NCBI RefSeq assembly: GCF_003611275.1
Contig: NZ_CP020694.1
Span: 2,294,001-2,358,000 of the forward strand
Reading direction: 5' to 3'
Source: Sulfitobacter sp. D7
GTDB taxonomy: Bacteria; Pseudomonadota; Alphaproteobacteria; Rhodobacterales; Rhodobacteraceae
DNA length: 64,000 nt
A model generated the notes under the pieces. That model worked only from the letters and a program-made list of their open reading frames with translations. It made no database searches and had not been told where the DNA came from. Positions 26,992 through 36,774 of this stretch are shown piece after piece. Position numbers and translations under genes: made by a program. Within the stretch, counting starts at the first letter, position 1; each line of letters begins with the position of its first letter.

Positions 26992-28866
26992 ATGAAGAAA
27001 TCCGACAACCCCGCTGACGCATTCAAAAAGGCCCTCGCAGAGGCCACCAAAGTGATGGCCGATGACGCCGAGCTGAACGTCAGCTACTCCGTTGATCCGT
27101 CAGGGCTTTCCGGTGACGCGATGCGCCTGCCGCAGGTCAGCCGCCGGATGACCCGAGAAGAGGTTCTGCTGGCCCGTGGCACCGCCGATGCGCTGGCGTT
27201 GAACCGCCGCTATCATGATGCCGCCACCCACGCCCGCTATGCCCCGCAAGGCGACATGGCGCGCGAACTCTATGAGGCGATGGAAACCGCCCGTTGCGAG
27301 GCCATGGGCGCGCGCGACATGCCCGGCACCGCGGGCAATATCGACGTCAAGATCAAGCACGAGGCCCTGCGCCGCGGCTACGATCAGGCGAAACAGGCCA
27401 GCGACGTGCCGCTCTCTGTCGCGGCGGGCTATATGGTGCGTCATATGGCGACGGGTCGCCCCCTGCCCGCAGGGGCCGAGAACGCCATGGAACTCTGGCG
27501 CGGCTTTATCGAAGATCAGGCGGGCGGCACCCTAGAGGGGATCGACGGCAGCCTTGCCGATCAAGCCGGTTTCGCGCGGTTGGCGCGCAAGATGATCTCG
27601 GATCTTGGCTATGGTGACCAATTGGGTGACGACCCCGACAGCCAAGACGACGAGCAAGAGGATCAGGCCGAAGAGGGCTCCGAAGAGGAGCAAGACCCCG
27701 ACAGCACCGGTCAAGACGATCAGGACGAGGAAGAGGCCGAAGGCACGCCCGAAAACTCTCAAGAGCAGCAGCAGGACGAAAGTCAGGCGCAGGTCTCGAT
27801 GGATGACGAAGCAGATGAAGAGTTGGGCGATGAGGCGGATATGCCCGAGGGCGACGCGCCCATGGACCCGCCGCCCCCGCCCCCTGTCTCTGATGCCGAT
27901 CCTGAGTACCGCGTCTATCTCGGCGAGCATGACGAGGTGATCGGGGCCGAGGAATTGGCCGAACCGATCGAACTGGAACGTCTGCGCGCCTATTTGGATC
28001 AGCAGCTTGAGCCGCTGAAAGGCGCTGTGGGCCGTTTGGCCAACAAGTTACAACGCCGACTGCAAGCGCAGCAGAACCGTTCGTGGGAGTTCGACCTAGA
28101 AGAAGGCACGCTGGACGCGGGCCGTCTGGCGCGGGTCGTGGCCAACCCCACCACGCCGCTCAGCTTCAAGGTTGAGAAGGACACCGAGTTCCGCGACACT
28201 GTGGTGACGCTGCTGCTGGACAACTCCGGCTCTATGCGCGGGCGGCCCATCTCCATCGCCGCGATCTGCGCCGATGTTCTGGCCCGCACGCTGGAGCGCT
28301 GCAACGTCAAGGTCGAGATCCTCGGCTTTACCACCCGCGCATGGAAGGGCGGTCAGGCGCGCGAAGCATGGCTGAATGACGGGCGCCCTGCCCAGCCGGG
28401 ACGCCTGAATGACCTGCGCCACATCATCTACAAATCCGCTGATGCCCCATGGCGGCGGACCCGCGACCACTTGGGTTTGATGATGAAAGAAGGCCTGTTG
28501 AAAGAGAACATCGACGGGGAAGCGCTAGAATGGGCGCACCGGCGCATGTTGGCACGGCATGAGGCGCGCAAGATCCTTATGGTGATTTCCGATGGGGCAC
28601 CGGTGGATGACAGCACGCTTTCGGTGAACCCGGCCAATTACCTTGAGAAACATCTGCGCGACGTGATTGCGATGGTTGAAAAGCGCCGCGCGGTGGAGCT
28701 TTTGGCGATCGGCATCGGCCATGATGTGACGCGCTATTACGACCGCGCCGTGACGATTACGGATGTGGATCAGTTGGCCGGGGCGATGACCGAACAGCTT
28801 GCCGCGCTCTTTGACAGCGACCCGCGGAAACGGGCGCGTGTCATGGGCATGCGTCGCGTGGGCTGA
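26992..28866 (+). CDS. cobT: Aerobic cobaltochelatase subunit CobT
   Basis: A 624-residue partner of CobS in the CobN-CobS-CobT cobalt chelatase. It has an N-terminal helical region, a highly acidic Asp/Glu/Gln linker (about residues 215-305), and a C-terminal von Willebrand A domain with MIDAS motif DNSGSM near residue 410, followed by SDGAPVDDS for the metal site. This is the usual architecture and length. CobN is not in the window. The start ATG at 26992 is 215 nt after the divergent PRC-barrel gene, which must contain its promoter. Confidence 0.96.
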   Translation: MKKSDNPADAFKKALAEATKVMADDAELNVSYSVDPSGLSGDAMRLPQVSRRMTREEVLLARGTADALALNRRYHDAATHARYAPQGDMARELYEAMETARCEAMGARDMPGTAGNIDVKIKHEALRRGYDQAKQASDVPLSVAAGYMVRHMATGRPLPAGAENAMELWRGFIEDQAGGTLEGIDGSLADQAGFARLARKMISDLGYGDQLGDDPDSQDDEQEDQAEEGSEEEQDPDSTGQDDQDEEEAEGTPENSQEQQQDESQAQVSMDDEADEELGDEADMPEGDAPMDPPPPPPVSDADPEYRVYLGEHDEVIGAEELAEPIELERLRAYLDQQLEPLKGAVGRLANKLQRRLQAQQNRSWEFDLEEGTLDAGRLARVVANPTTPLSFKVEKDTEFRDTVVTLLLDNSGSMRGRPISIAAICADVLARTLERCNVKVEILGFTTRAWKGGQAREAWLNDGRPAQPGRLNDLRHIIYKSADAPWRRTRDHLGLMMKEGLLKENIDGEALEWAHRRMLARHEARKILMVISDGAPVDDSTLSVNPANYLEKHLRDVIAMVEKRRAVELLAIGIGHDVTRYYDRAVTITDVDQLAGAMTEQLAALFDSDPRKRARVMGMRRVG

Positions 28867-28908
28867 AGCTGCGGGATCGGTATTTGAAAAAGGATGAAGG
28901 AGGGGCGT

Positions 28909-30699
28909 GTGTTCCAGAGTTTCGAGGTCACCGCGCGTCCTGAGCAGGGGCCGCCACGGCTGGAAGCGCTGCGCAGGGAGTTGGCGCGGGCAGGCTTGGA
29001 TGGGTTCTTGGTGCCGCGCGCCGATGCGCATCAGGGGGAATATGTCGCCCCGCGCGATGATCGTTTGGCGTGGCTGACGGGATTTACCGGATCGGCAGGC
29101 TTTTGTGCGGCACTGCGGGATGTGGCGGGGGTCTTTATCGACGGGCGTTACCGCACGCAGGTCAAGGCGCAGGTGGCGGAGGTTTTTACGCCTGTGCCTT
29201 GGCCCGAGCTGTCTTTGGCCGATTGGTTGAAGGACCAATTGCCTGAGGGCGGTGTGGTTGGTTTTGACCCGATGTTGCATACGCCGGGACAGATGGACCT
29301 TTTGGTGGAAGCGCTGGCGGGCTCTGGCATTGAGCTGCGACGCAGCGAGAATATGGTGGACCGGGTTTGGGAGAACCAACCTGCGGCACCGATGGGCAAA
29401 GTGGCGGCCCACCCTGAGCGCTTTGCCGGGGAAAGGCATGCCGCCAAACGGCAACGTTTGGCGGCAGACCTGCGCGCGGCGGGGCAGAAGGCGGCGTTGA
29501 TCACCCTTCCCGACAGCCACAACTGGTTGTTGAACATTCGCGGGCAGGACATTCCGCGCAATCCCGTGGCTCATGGCTTTGCCGTTTTGCATGACGACGC
29601 GCGGGTTGATCTGTTTATGGCGGCCGAGAAATTGGCGGATGTGGCGGACCATTTGGGGCCGGAGGTGGTGCAGCATGACCCCGCTGGCCTGCCTGATACC
29701 CTGCGCGCGTTGGAAGGGCCGGTGCGGCTTGATCGGCAGTCGGCGCCGGTGTTGTTCGCGGACCTGCTGGGGGACCGCGCGCAGGCGGGGGAAGACCCCT
29801 GCGCCCTGCCCAAGGCCTGCAAGAATGACGCTGAGATTGCAGGCGCGGCGGAGGCGCACCTGCGCGATGGCGCGGCGATGGCGGAGCTGCTCGCCTGGCT
29901 GGATGCGCAGCCTCCCGGCACGATCACAGAAACACAGGTGGTGGGGCAGTTGGAAGGTCTGCGGCGCCGGGATCCGTCCTTGCGCGACATCAGTTTCGAG
30001 ACGATCTCGGGCAGCGGAGCGAATGGGGCGATCATTCATTACCGGGTGAATGAGGAGACCGACAGCCTGCTGCAGGAGGGACATCTCTTGGTGCTCGACA
30101 GTGGCGGTCAGTACCTTGACGGGACCACGGATATCACCCGCACCATTGCCATCGGCAGCCCCGATCAGGATGCGCGCAGCGCCTTTACGCGGGTGCTGTC
30201 GGGCATGATCGCCATGAGCCGTCTGCGGTGGCCGCGCGGGCTGGCCGGGCGGGATATCGAGATGCTCGGGCGTCTGCCGCTTTGGATGGCGGGGCAGGAT
30301 TTCGATCATGGTCTGGGGCATGGCGTTGGCGCTTACTTGTCGGTGCATGAGGGGCCGCAGCGGCTGAGCCGGATGAGCCATGTGCCGTTGCAACCGGGTA
30401 TGATCCTGAGCAATGAGCCGGGTTATTACCGCGAAGGGGCGTTTGGCATTCGGATCGAGAACCTTTTGGTGGTGCAGGAGGCCCCCGCCTTGCCCGGCGG
30501 TGACGTGCATCGCAAGATGCTGGATTGGCGCACCCTGACGCTCGTGCCGATTGACCGGCGGTTGATTGATGTGGAGGCGCTTGGCCCCGCGGCGCGCGAT
30601 TGGCTGAACGCCTATCACCGCGACGTTGCGGAAAAGATCGGGCCGCGGGTATCACCTGTTACAAAACTGTGGTTGGATGCGGCAACGGCGCCCCTATGA
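28909..30699 (+). CDS. Aminopeptidase P family protein (M24B)
   Basis: Xaa-Pro aminopeptidase of 596 residues, with the long XPNPEP-type arrangement: two N-terminal creatinase-like domains (VPRADAHQGEYV near 42 and a TLPDSHNWLLNIRG region) and a C-terminal pita-bread domain. Metal ligands are visible: Asp in LVLDSGGQYLDGTTD (two), His in HGLGHGVG, Glu in SNEPGYY and in GIRIENLL. The GTG at 28909 has AAGGAGGGG 3-6 nt upstream; the ATG at 28894 lies upstream of that site. It follows cobT by 42 nt on the same strand. Confidence 0.93.
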   Translation: MFQSFEVTARPEQGPPRLEALRRELARAGLDGFLVPRADAHQGEYVAPRDDRLAWLTGFTGSAGFCAALRDVAGVFIDGRYRTQVKAQVAEVFTPVPWPELSLADWLKDQLPEGGVVGFDPMLHTPGQMDLLVEALAGSGIELRRSENMVDRVWENQPAAPMGKVAAHPERFAGERHAAKRQRLAADLRAAGQKAALITLPDSHNWLLNIRGQDIPRNPVAHGFAVLHDDARVDLFMAAEKLADVADHLGPEVVQHDPAGLPDTLRALEGPVRLDRQSAPVLFADLLGDRAQAGEDPCALPKACKNDAEIAGAAEAHLRDGAAMAELLAWLDAQPPGTITETQVVGQLEGLRRRDPSLRDISFETISGSGANGAIIHYRVNEETDSLLQEGHLLVLDSGGQYLDGTTDITRTIAIGSPDQDARSAFTRVLSGMIAMSRLRWPRGLAGRDIEMLGRLPLWMAGQDFDHGLGHGVGAYLSVHEGPQRLSRMSHVPLQPGMILSNEPGYYREGAFGIRIENLLVVQEAPALPGGDVHRKMLDWRTLTLVPIDRRLIDVEALGPAARDWLNAYHRDVAEKIGPRVSPVTKLWLDAATAPL

Positions 30700-30732
30700 G
30701 CGTCCGATTTCAGTAAACTAGGGGGGTACGGC

Positions 30733-31077
30733 ATGTCCGACCATATTACGATTACTCCGGCCCAAGGCACATGGGTTGTTCGCGCTGGCGGGGCCGTGCT
30801 GGGCGAGACCACAGACGCGCTGGAGCTGCGCGAAGGGGACCACGCGCCGGTCATCTATTTCCCGCGCGGCGACATCGCGATGGCCTTCCTTGATGGCTCA
30901 GACAAGACCAGCCATTGCCCCTACAAGGGCGACGCCAGCTATTTCTCGGTCGTGACCAAGAGCCGTACCTTGCAAGATGCCGTCTGGTCCTATGAAGACC
31001 CGAAAGCGGATGTAGCCGAGATCAAAGGGTATCTGGCTTTCACGCCGATGGACGAAATCGCCATCGAACGTATCTGA
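30733..31077 (+). CDS. DUF427 domain protein
   Basis: A 114-residue DUF427 protein. The block VIYFPRGDIAM, then KTSHCPYKGDASYFSV and AVWSYEDPK, is diagnostic. The strictly kept Cys-Pro-Tyr-Lys-Gly core suggests a ligand or catalytic site, but no function is established. GGGGGG lies about 7 nt before the ATG. It follows the aminopeptidase gene by 33 nt in the same direction and converges with the ClC gene (7 nt between ends). Confidence 0.88.
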   Translation: MSDHITITPAQGTWVVRAGGAVLGETTDALELREGDHAPVIYFPRGDIAMAFLDGSDKTSHCPYKGDASYFSVVTKSRTLQDAVWSYEDPKADVAEIKGYLAFTPMDEIAIERI

Positions 31078-31084
31078 GCGCGGC

Positions 31085-32770
31085 TCAGGAATGCTCCTCT
31101 GCCGCGGTGGCGGCGAGGGCGCGATTATAGGCCTTCAGCGCATCGACGTGGAACAGCGCGCCCAGCAGTTCGGGCGGCGCATCGGCGCTGAGGGTGACCA
31201 CCGGGATGAAGTTGGAATGGGTCTGGTCGAACAACGGCAAGGCGGCCTCTAGCGTGGCGCTGCCGTCGATATAGGTGCCCTTGTCGATCAAATCCCAACA
31301 GGCCTCCTCCGAGGCCGCGTCTTCGTCATCGGGGCGGCGCATGATCCGGCCCACCATGAACATCGATAGCAGATAGGCCTGCGGGCCTGCGGCCAGATGA
31401 ATGCCGCGCCGCTCCATCTGGGTGAGGAAGAACGACCGGTCGACCAAACGGGAGGCCAGCGCCGTCGACATGCTGACGGCAACCATCACCGCCAGACCGG
31501 TTTGCCAGTCGCCCGTCATCTCGAAAACGATCAGCGTGGTGGAGATCGGCGCGCCCAGCACGGCGGCGGCCACCGCGCCCATCCCCGCCAGCGCATAGAG
31601 CGAGGAAGAGCCGGAGATCTCAGGGAACACGCCGGTGGCGATCAAACCAAAGGCCAGCCCTGTGAGCGCGCCCACCATCAGCGAGGGCGAAAAGACACCG
31701 CCGCCCATCCGCCCCCCCAAAGTGATCGCCACGGCGGCAACTTTGAGAACCGCGAAGATGATCACCTCATGCAGTACCAGCTCGCCGACCAGCGCGCGGG
31801 AGGTCGTCTCATAGCCGACACCGATGATATGCGGGAACCAGAGAGCGATGATGCCAAGGATCGCCCCCGCCACCGCCGGGCGCAGCCAACGCGCCAGCCC
31901 GGTCCGGGCTTGCAGGTAGTTGCCAAAATCCTCGGCCCAAAAGATTGACCGCATCAGCACGACAGAGACCAGACCGCAGGTCAGCCCCAGCAACAGGAAG
32001 GCGGGCAGTTCGACGTAAAATTGCACATCCCCAAGGCTGGGCAAGACGAACTCGGTCAAGCCGCCGAACTCCAGCCGGTTGATCACCGTGCCCGCAGCCG
32101 AAGCGATGACGATAGGGGCGAAAGCATGGACCGCGAAATGCCGCAGCACGACTTCGAGCGCGAAAAGCGCGCCCGCGATGGGGGCGTTGAAGCTCGCGGA
32201 AACCGCCGCCGCCACCGCGCAGCCCAGAAGGTCACGCCCGGTGATCCCATCGGCCTTGATAAAGCGGCTGACCTTGGTCGAGATCACGGCGGCCAGATGC
32301 ACCACCGGCCCTTCGCGGCCTGATGAGCCGCCCGTCGAGAGAGTGATAAGCGAGGCCAATGCCGAGGCCACCCCGGCGCGAGTTTCGACCCGACCGTCGT
32401 GCAGGGCGGCCCCGAGGATCACATCGCCCACGCTGCGGGCACGCCCGTCGCGGGTAAAGCGGTGCAGGATCAGCCCAACAAGTAGCCCGCCCAACGTGGG
32501 GATCAGCACCACCCAATACCATGGCAACCCGGCGAGAAAGCTGTGCAGAAATTGCACGTCGTCCGTGCCGTAAAGCGTGGCCTGTAACCAGTTGATCCCT
32601 TTGCGAAAGAACAAGGCCGCGAAGCCCGCCGCAATGCCCACCAACAACGCGATGAACCAAAAGGTGATCTTGCCCGGCCCCCGGGTGCGCAGCACCGTCC
32701 AGCCCTGCTTGCAGCCGCAGAGCGCCTGATGCAATTGTTGGGAAAAGAATGCGTTATCTTGCGGAGGCAT
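31085..32770 (-). CDS. ClC family chloride channel/transporter with a C-terminal CBS-like region
   Basis: A 561-residue membrane protein with about 11 hydrophobic segments in residues 35-445 and a soluble tail with weak CBS-like pattern (about 460-550). The gating glutamate is E153 in GREGPVVH. The usual GSGIP filter block reads ARSVGDVI here. At the place of the proton-path glutamate, the helix reads N195-A-P-I-A-G-A-L-F-A-L-E206-V207; the E. coli ClcA counterpart has Glu-Glu, so the inner proton glutamate is Val. This fits a channel-like rather than H+/Cl- exchanger mechanism. Last gene of the minus-strand block, 62 nt after recN. Confidence 0.88.
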   Translation of the reverse strand: MPPQDNAFFSQQLHQALCGCKQGWTVLRTRGPGKITFWFIALLVGIAAGFAALFFRKGINWLQATLYGTDDVQFLHSFLAGLPWYWVVLIPTLGGLLVGLILHRFTRDGRARSVGDVILGAALHDGRVETRAGVASALASLITLSTGGSSGREGPVVHLAAVISTKVSRFIKADGITGRDLLGCAVAAAVSASFNAPIAGALFALEVVLRHFAVHAFAPIVIASAAGTVINRLEFGGLTEFVLPSLGDVQFYVELPAFLLLGLTCGLVSVVLMRSIFWAEDFGNYLQARTGLARWLRPAVAGAILGIIALWFPHIIGVGYETTSRALVGELVLHEVIIFAVLKVAAVAITLGGRMGGGVFSPSLMVGALTGLAFGLIATGVFPEISGSSSLYALAGMGAVAAAVLGAPISTTLIVFEMTGDWQTGLAVMVAVSMSTALASRLVDRSFFLTQMERRGIHLAAGPQAYLLSMFMVGRIMRRPDDEDAASEEACWDLIDKGTYIDGSATLEAALPLFDQTHSNFIPVVTLSADAPPELLGALFHVDALKAYNRALAATAAEEHS

Positions 32771-32832
32771 GGGACTTGGACCAGTTGGACCCTTTCTGTC
32801 TAGGGCAAGCTGACCTTGGGTAAAACCGCCAT

Positions 32833-34503
32833 TTAAGAAGTCGTCGCGCCCTGTTGCCCGTTAAGCAATGCCTCGGCTGCCGCGCGGGCGGCATCGGTGA
32901 TGGTATCGCCCGCGAGCATCCGCGCGACTTCGTCCACCCGTTCTTCGGGGGCGAGTGCCGTGACCGTTGAGGTGGTCATGCCCTTGGCAACCGATTTGGC
33001 CACGCGCCAGTGATGCGCGCCCAATGCCGCGACCTGCGGCGAGTGGGTGACGACCAGCACTTGCCCCTCAGCCGCCAGCGCCTTCAGGCGGCGGCCGACG
33101 GCGTCTGCGGTGGCGCCCCCTACCCCGCGGTCGATCTCATCAAAGATCAGGGTCAGGCCCGATTGGCTTTGTGTCAGGCAGACTTTCAGCGCCAAGAGGA
33201 ACCGGCTAAGTTCCCCGCCCGAGGCGATCTTGCCCAAAGGCCCGGCAGGCGCGCCGGGGTTGGTCGCCACGGTGAAGGACACTGCATCGCGCCCCTCGGG
33301 GCCTGCGGGCTCGTCGGTCAATTGGGTCTGGAACACCGCGCGCTCCATCTTGAGCGGGGCAAGCTCCGCCGCCACCGCCTTGTCGAGTTTGACCGCGGCC
33401 TTGCGGCGTTTCGTCGTCAGTGCTTCGGCGCGCTCATCGTAAAGCGCCTGTGCGTCGCGAACGGCTTTCTCCAACCTTTCCTGCGCGGCCTCACCCGCAT
33501 CAAGCGCATCGAGTTTGGCGCGCAGCGTGTCGGCGAAACCGGCCAATTCATCGGGCTGCACGTCATGTTTGCGCGCCAAGCCGCGGATCGCAAAGAGCCG
33601 CTCTTCGCAGGCTTCCAACTCATAGGGGTCGAACGACATGCCGTCGATCGCATCGGCCACGCCGGACATTGCTTCGTCCAGTTCCACCATAGCGCGGTTC
33701 AGCGCGGCAAGCGGACCTTCCAACGCGCCTTCGGCCTTGTCGGCGACGCCATCAAGCCAGCGCAGCGCGTCGCCCATGGCGGTTTCTGCCCCGCCTTGGC
33801 CCAACAACTCATAGGCGTTGACCACATCGCGGCGGATTTTTTCGGCGCCCTGCATCTGGCGGCGGCGGGTGTCGAGGGTGGCTTCCTCGCCCGCTTCGGG
33901 GGCGAGCTTGTCCAGTTCCGCCACCGCATGGCGCAGGAACTCTTCTTCGGCGGCGATGGCCTCGCGTTCGGCGGCAGCAGCGGCGGCCGCTTTGCGCGCC
34001 GCACCAAGGGCCGTCCAAGCCTCCCGCACCGCTGCAATCGCGCGGTCATTCCCGGCGTAATCGTCAAGGATGGCGCGGTGGCCGCGCGGGTTCAGCAAGC
34101 CGCGATCGTCGTGCTGGCCGTGCAGTTCCACCAATGTTTCAGACAGGCGCCGCAGTACCTCGCCCGAGCAGCGGCGGTCATTTACCCAAGCGGTCTTGCG
34201 CCCTTCGGAGGTGTTGATGCGGCGCAGGATCAATTCGTCCCCGGCAGGCAGACCCGCGTCTTCGAGCACCGCATGGGCCGGGTGGCCGGGCGGCAGATCG
34301 AACCAAGCGGTCACTTCCCCCTGTGCTGCCCCTTGGCGCACCAGATCGGCGCGACCGCGCCAGCCCAGAACAAACCCAAGTGAATCCAACAAGATAGACT
34401 TGCCCGCGCCGGTTTCACCGGTGAGCACGTTCAACCCCGGCTGGAAGCCAAGCTCCAGCCGGTCGATGATCAGCATGTCTGAAATATCAAGTCCGCGCAG
34501 CAT
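32833..34503 (-). CDS. recN: DNA repair protein RecN
   Basis: SMC-like ATPase of 556 residues for double-strand break repair. Walker A GETGAGKSI is near residue 30, followed by the Q-loop and a long coiled-coil middle (about 155-370, Ala/Glu/Arg-rich). The C-terminal half has the ABC signature region IASGGELSRFLLALK near 423 and Walker B LIFDEIDRGVGG near 450, then the H-loop VTHSPQVAALG. It lies 32 nt past bamD on the same strand and may be read with it. Confidence 0.97.
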   Translation of the reverse strand: MLRGLDISDMLIIDRLELGFQPGLNVLTGETGAGKSILLDSLGFVLGWRGRADLVRQGAAQGEVTAWFDLPPGHPAHAVLEDAGLPAGDELILRRINTSEGRKTAWVNDRRCSGEVLRRLSETLVELHGQHDDRGLLNPRGHRAILDDYAGNDRAIAAVREAWTALGAARKAAAAAAAEREAIAAEEEFLRHAVAELDKLAPEAGEEATLDTRRRQMQGAEKIRRDVVNAYELLGQGGAETAMGDALRWLDGVADKAEGALEGPLAALNRAMVELDEAMSGVADAIDGMSFDPYELEACEERLFAIRGLARKHDVQPDELAGFADTLRAKLDALDAGEAAQERLEKAVRDAQALYDERAEALTTKRRKAAVKLDKAVAAELAPLKMERAVFQTQLTDEPAGPEGRDAVSFTVATNPGAPAGPLGKIASGGELSRFLLALKVCLTQSQSGLTLIFDEIDRGVGGATADAVGRRLKALAAEGQVLVVTHSPQVAALGAHHWRVAKSVAKGMTTSTVTALAPEERVDEVARMLAGDTITDAARAAAEALLNGQQGATTS

Positions 34504-34535
34504 CTAGAACCGTCGGATGGGCAACCCCACCCCCC

Positions 34536-35402
34536 TTAAAGCCACTCGCCCTTGATGGTCTGGCGATAGGCTGCACCCAGCCAGTTGTCCTTGTAGAAGG
34601 CCGGCGCAAGGCCACGCCCGGTCAGCAGTTTGTAGCTGTCCTCATACCACTCAGAGCCACGGTAGTTGTGGCCAAGGATGGCCCCCGCCGTCTGCGCCTC
34701 ATGGTTCAGACCCAGCGACAGATAGGCTTCGACCAAACGGTGGAGGGCTTCGGCGGTATGGGTCGTGGTCTGGAAATCCTCGACCACCACGCGGAAGCGA
34801 TTGATCGCAGCAGTATGGTGATCGCGGCGCAGATAGTAGCGTCCAATCTCCATTTCCTTGCCCGCCAGATGGTCAAAGGCGAGGTCGAATTTCAGGATCG
34901 CAGAGCGGGCATATTCGCTGTCGGGGTAGCCTTCGATCACGGCGCGCAGGGATTGCAGCGCTTGGAAGGTCAGTCCTTGATCGCGGCCCACTTCATCGAT
35001 CTGGTCATAATAGCTCAGCGCCAAGAGATACTGCGCATAGGCGGCATCATCTTCGGCCGGATAGAAATCAATGAACCGCTGCGCGGCGGAGCGGCTGTTG
35101 GGGTAGTCCTGATCCTTGTGATAGGCGAAAGCCTGCATGATCAGGGCGCGTTTGGCCCATTCGGAATAGGGATAAAGGCGCTCGATCTCGGCGAAATAAA
35201 ACGCCGCCTCACCCGGATTGTTGTTGGTCAGCTCATATTCGCCGCGCTCAAAGATTTGCTCGGCTGAATAGGTCTCAAGCGGGATTTCCTGCGGGTTGAA
35301 AAAGCTGCCGTCCGATCGTCCGTCACCACCGCCGCAGGCTGCCAATGTCGCGACCAGAAGCACCGCACTGATCGTCCGCTTGCGCGATCCTGCTACCGTC
35401 AT
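34536..35402 (-). CDS. bamD: Outer membrane assembly lipoprotein BamD
   Basis: A 288-residue lipoprotein. The signal ends in a lipobox L20-A21-A22-C23, so Cys23 is lipidated. Five TPR-like helical repeats follow (EQIFERGEYELTNNNPGEAAFYFAEIERLYP starts the first), typical of BamD (ComL/YfiO), which helps BamA fold outer-membrane proteins. The ATG at 35402 has AAGGGG 7 nt upstream; earlier in-frame starts would hide the signal peptide. A 241-nt gap to lpxC suggests its own promoter. Confidence 0.95.
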   Translation of the reverse strand: MTVAGSRKRTISAVLLVATLAACGGGDGRSDGSFFNPQEIPLETYSAEQIFERGEYELTNNNPGEAAFYFAEIERLYPYSEWAKRALIMQAFAYHKDQDYPNSRSAAQRFIDFYPAEDDAAYAQYLLALSYYDQIDEVGRDQGLTFQALQSLRAVIEGYPDSEYARSAILKFDLAFDHLAGKEMEIGRYYLRRDHHTAAINRFRVVVEDFQTTTHTAEALHRLVEAYLSLGLNHEAQTAGAILGHNYRGSEWYEDSYKLLTGRGLAPAFYKDNWLGAAYRQTIKGEWL

Positions 35403-35643
35403 GCCCGCACCCCTTGCATCGTCCAACCCATGGTCTTTGACCCTCTTGCGCATGTGACTAGCACAATAATCTGCGTTGCAAAACGCCCATTCCACCCCCG
35501 CCCGCAGCCGGGTACGCGGTGGCGCATCGCTGGGTCAGGCATGTCACTTCGGCTTAGTGAATACAAGGCATTGGCAGGGCGTTCAATGGCACTTCGCCGC
35601 CTAAGCGCCCTGCGGTTTACGGTGTTTCTGACCTGCTGCCAGA

Positions 35644-36567
35644 TCAAGCAACCTGCGGGATTTCGCCCCAGATCAACCCGGAGCCCGGCAACCGTGCGGT
35701 TTGCGCCGCGTCACAGGCCACCAGACGCACGGCATCCGGTGTGGCAAAGAGCGCGCGCAGCAGTGTGTTGGTCAGCGAATGGCCCGCACGTTTGCCCTCG
35801 TAGTGGCCCAAAAGCGGCGCGCCTGCCAGCGCCAGATCGCCAAGCGCATCAAGCATCTTGTGGCGCACAGGCTCATCCGCGTGGCGCAGACCACCGGGGC
35901 TGACGACCGCATCGCCGTCGAAAACCACCGCGTTCTCGCCCGCTTCACCGCCGAGCGCCAGACCATTGGCCTGCATCGTTTCGACATCGGCCTGACGGCA
36001 GAAGGTGCGGCTGTCGCAAAGTTCGCGTGCAAAAGAGCCGTTGTTCATGATCAGCGACTTGTGCTGTTGACCGATGGCCGCATCGGCAAAATCAATCTCA
36101 AAGTCGATCTGCAGCGTGTCCGCCGGAGAGATCGTAGCCGTCGCATCACCGTCTTGCACGCTCACGGTTTTGAGCACTTCAAACGCCATCACAGGGGCCG
36201 CAAGCTGACGCAAGCCGCGCTGCATGATGCCGCGCACGAAAGGCAGGGAGGAGCCATCGAGGATCGGCACTTCGGGGCCGTCGATCTCAATCAAAAGGTT
36301 ATGGATGCCACAGCCAGAAATGGCCGCCATCAGATGCTCAACGGTAGAGATCGACAGGCCAGTGGGGTTTTCCAACTTGGTGCAGAGCGGCGAGCGGTTC
36401 ACCGCGTCCCAGCGGGCGGGGACCAGTCGGTCGCCCACGGCCACATCGCTGCGCGAGAACCAGATGCCATGGTGGGCGGAGGCCGGGCGCAGAGTCACCG
36501 TCGCAGGCTGACCGGAGTGCAGGCCTGTGCCAGAAAAACTTACTGCTGATTTGATCGTTGTCTGCAC
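35644..36567 (-). CDS. lpxC: UDP-3-O-acyl-N-acetylglucosamine deacetylase
   Basis: Zinc deacetylase that commits carbon to lipid A, 307 residues. Zinc ligands sit in STVEHLMAA (His near residue 81, with the catalytic Glu just before) and RHKMLDALGD (His and Asp near 236-240); GHYEGKRAGHS supplies the late His. N-terminus FSGTGLHSGQ is the family start. It follows ftsZ, with a terminator between, as at the end of dcw clusters in many proteobacteria. Length is normal. Confidence 0.97.
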   Translation of the reverse strand: MQTTIKSAVSFSGTGLHSGQPATVTLRPASAHHGIWFSRSDVAVGDRLVPARWDAVNRSPLCTKLENPTGLSISTVEHLMAAISGCGIHNLLIEIDGPEVPILDGSSLPFVRGIMQRGLRQLAAPVMAFEVLKTVSVQDGDATATISPADTLQIDFEIDFADAAIGQQHKSLIMNNGSFARELCDSRTFCRQADVETMQANGLALGGEAGENAVVFDGDAVVSPGGLRHADEPVRHKMLDALGDLALAGAPLLGHYEGKRAGHSLTNTLLRALFATPDAVRLVACDAAQTARLPGSGLIWGEIPQVA

Positions 36568-36725
36568 CGGGTCATCCTCAAGCTTCGAACATCTTCTTGT
36601 GTGTTGAACTCTGAATTAAGGCGCTGGTTCGTTTTGCTCAACTCAATCTTTGCAACGGTCTGAAACATGCCCGTAACATTTGGGCGCTAGCGTGCCGACC
36701 TTATTACAAAACCTTGTTATAAAAC

Positions 36726-36756
36726 GAAAAAGGGCCGCCCTAAGGCGACCCTTTCG
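36726..36756 (-). terminator. Terminator downstream of ftsZ
   Basis: Read on the minus strand, an 11-bp stem (AAAGGGTCGCC / GGCGGCCCTTT, one G-U pair) with a 4-nt loop is followed by TTTTTCGTTTT. It sits 18 nt past the ftsZ stop codon and separates ftsZ from lpxC. Confidence 0.88.
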
Positions 36757-36774
36757 TCATCTATCGTGATCGGA

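Noticed and set aside
28525-30618. 697-codon minus-strand frame
   Set aside because: Antisense to the aminopeptidase P gene; the true gene shows all five metal ligands.
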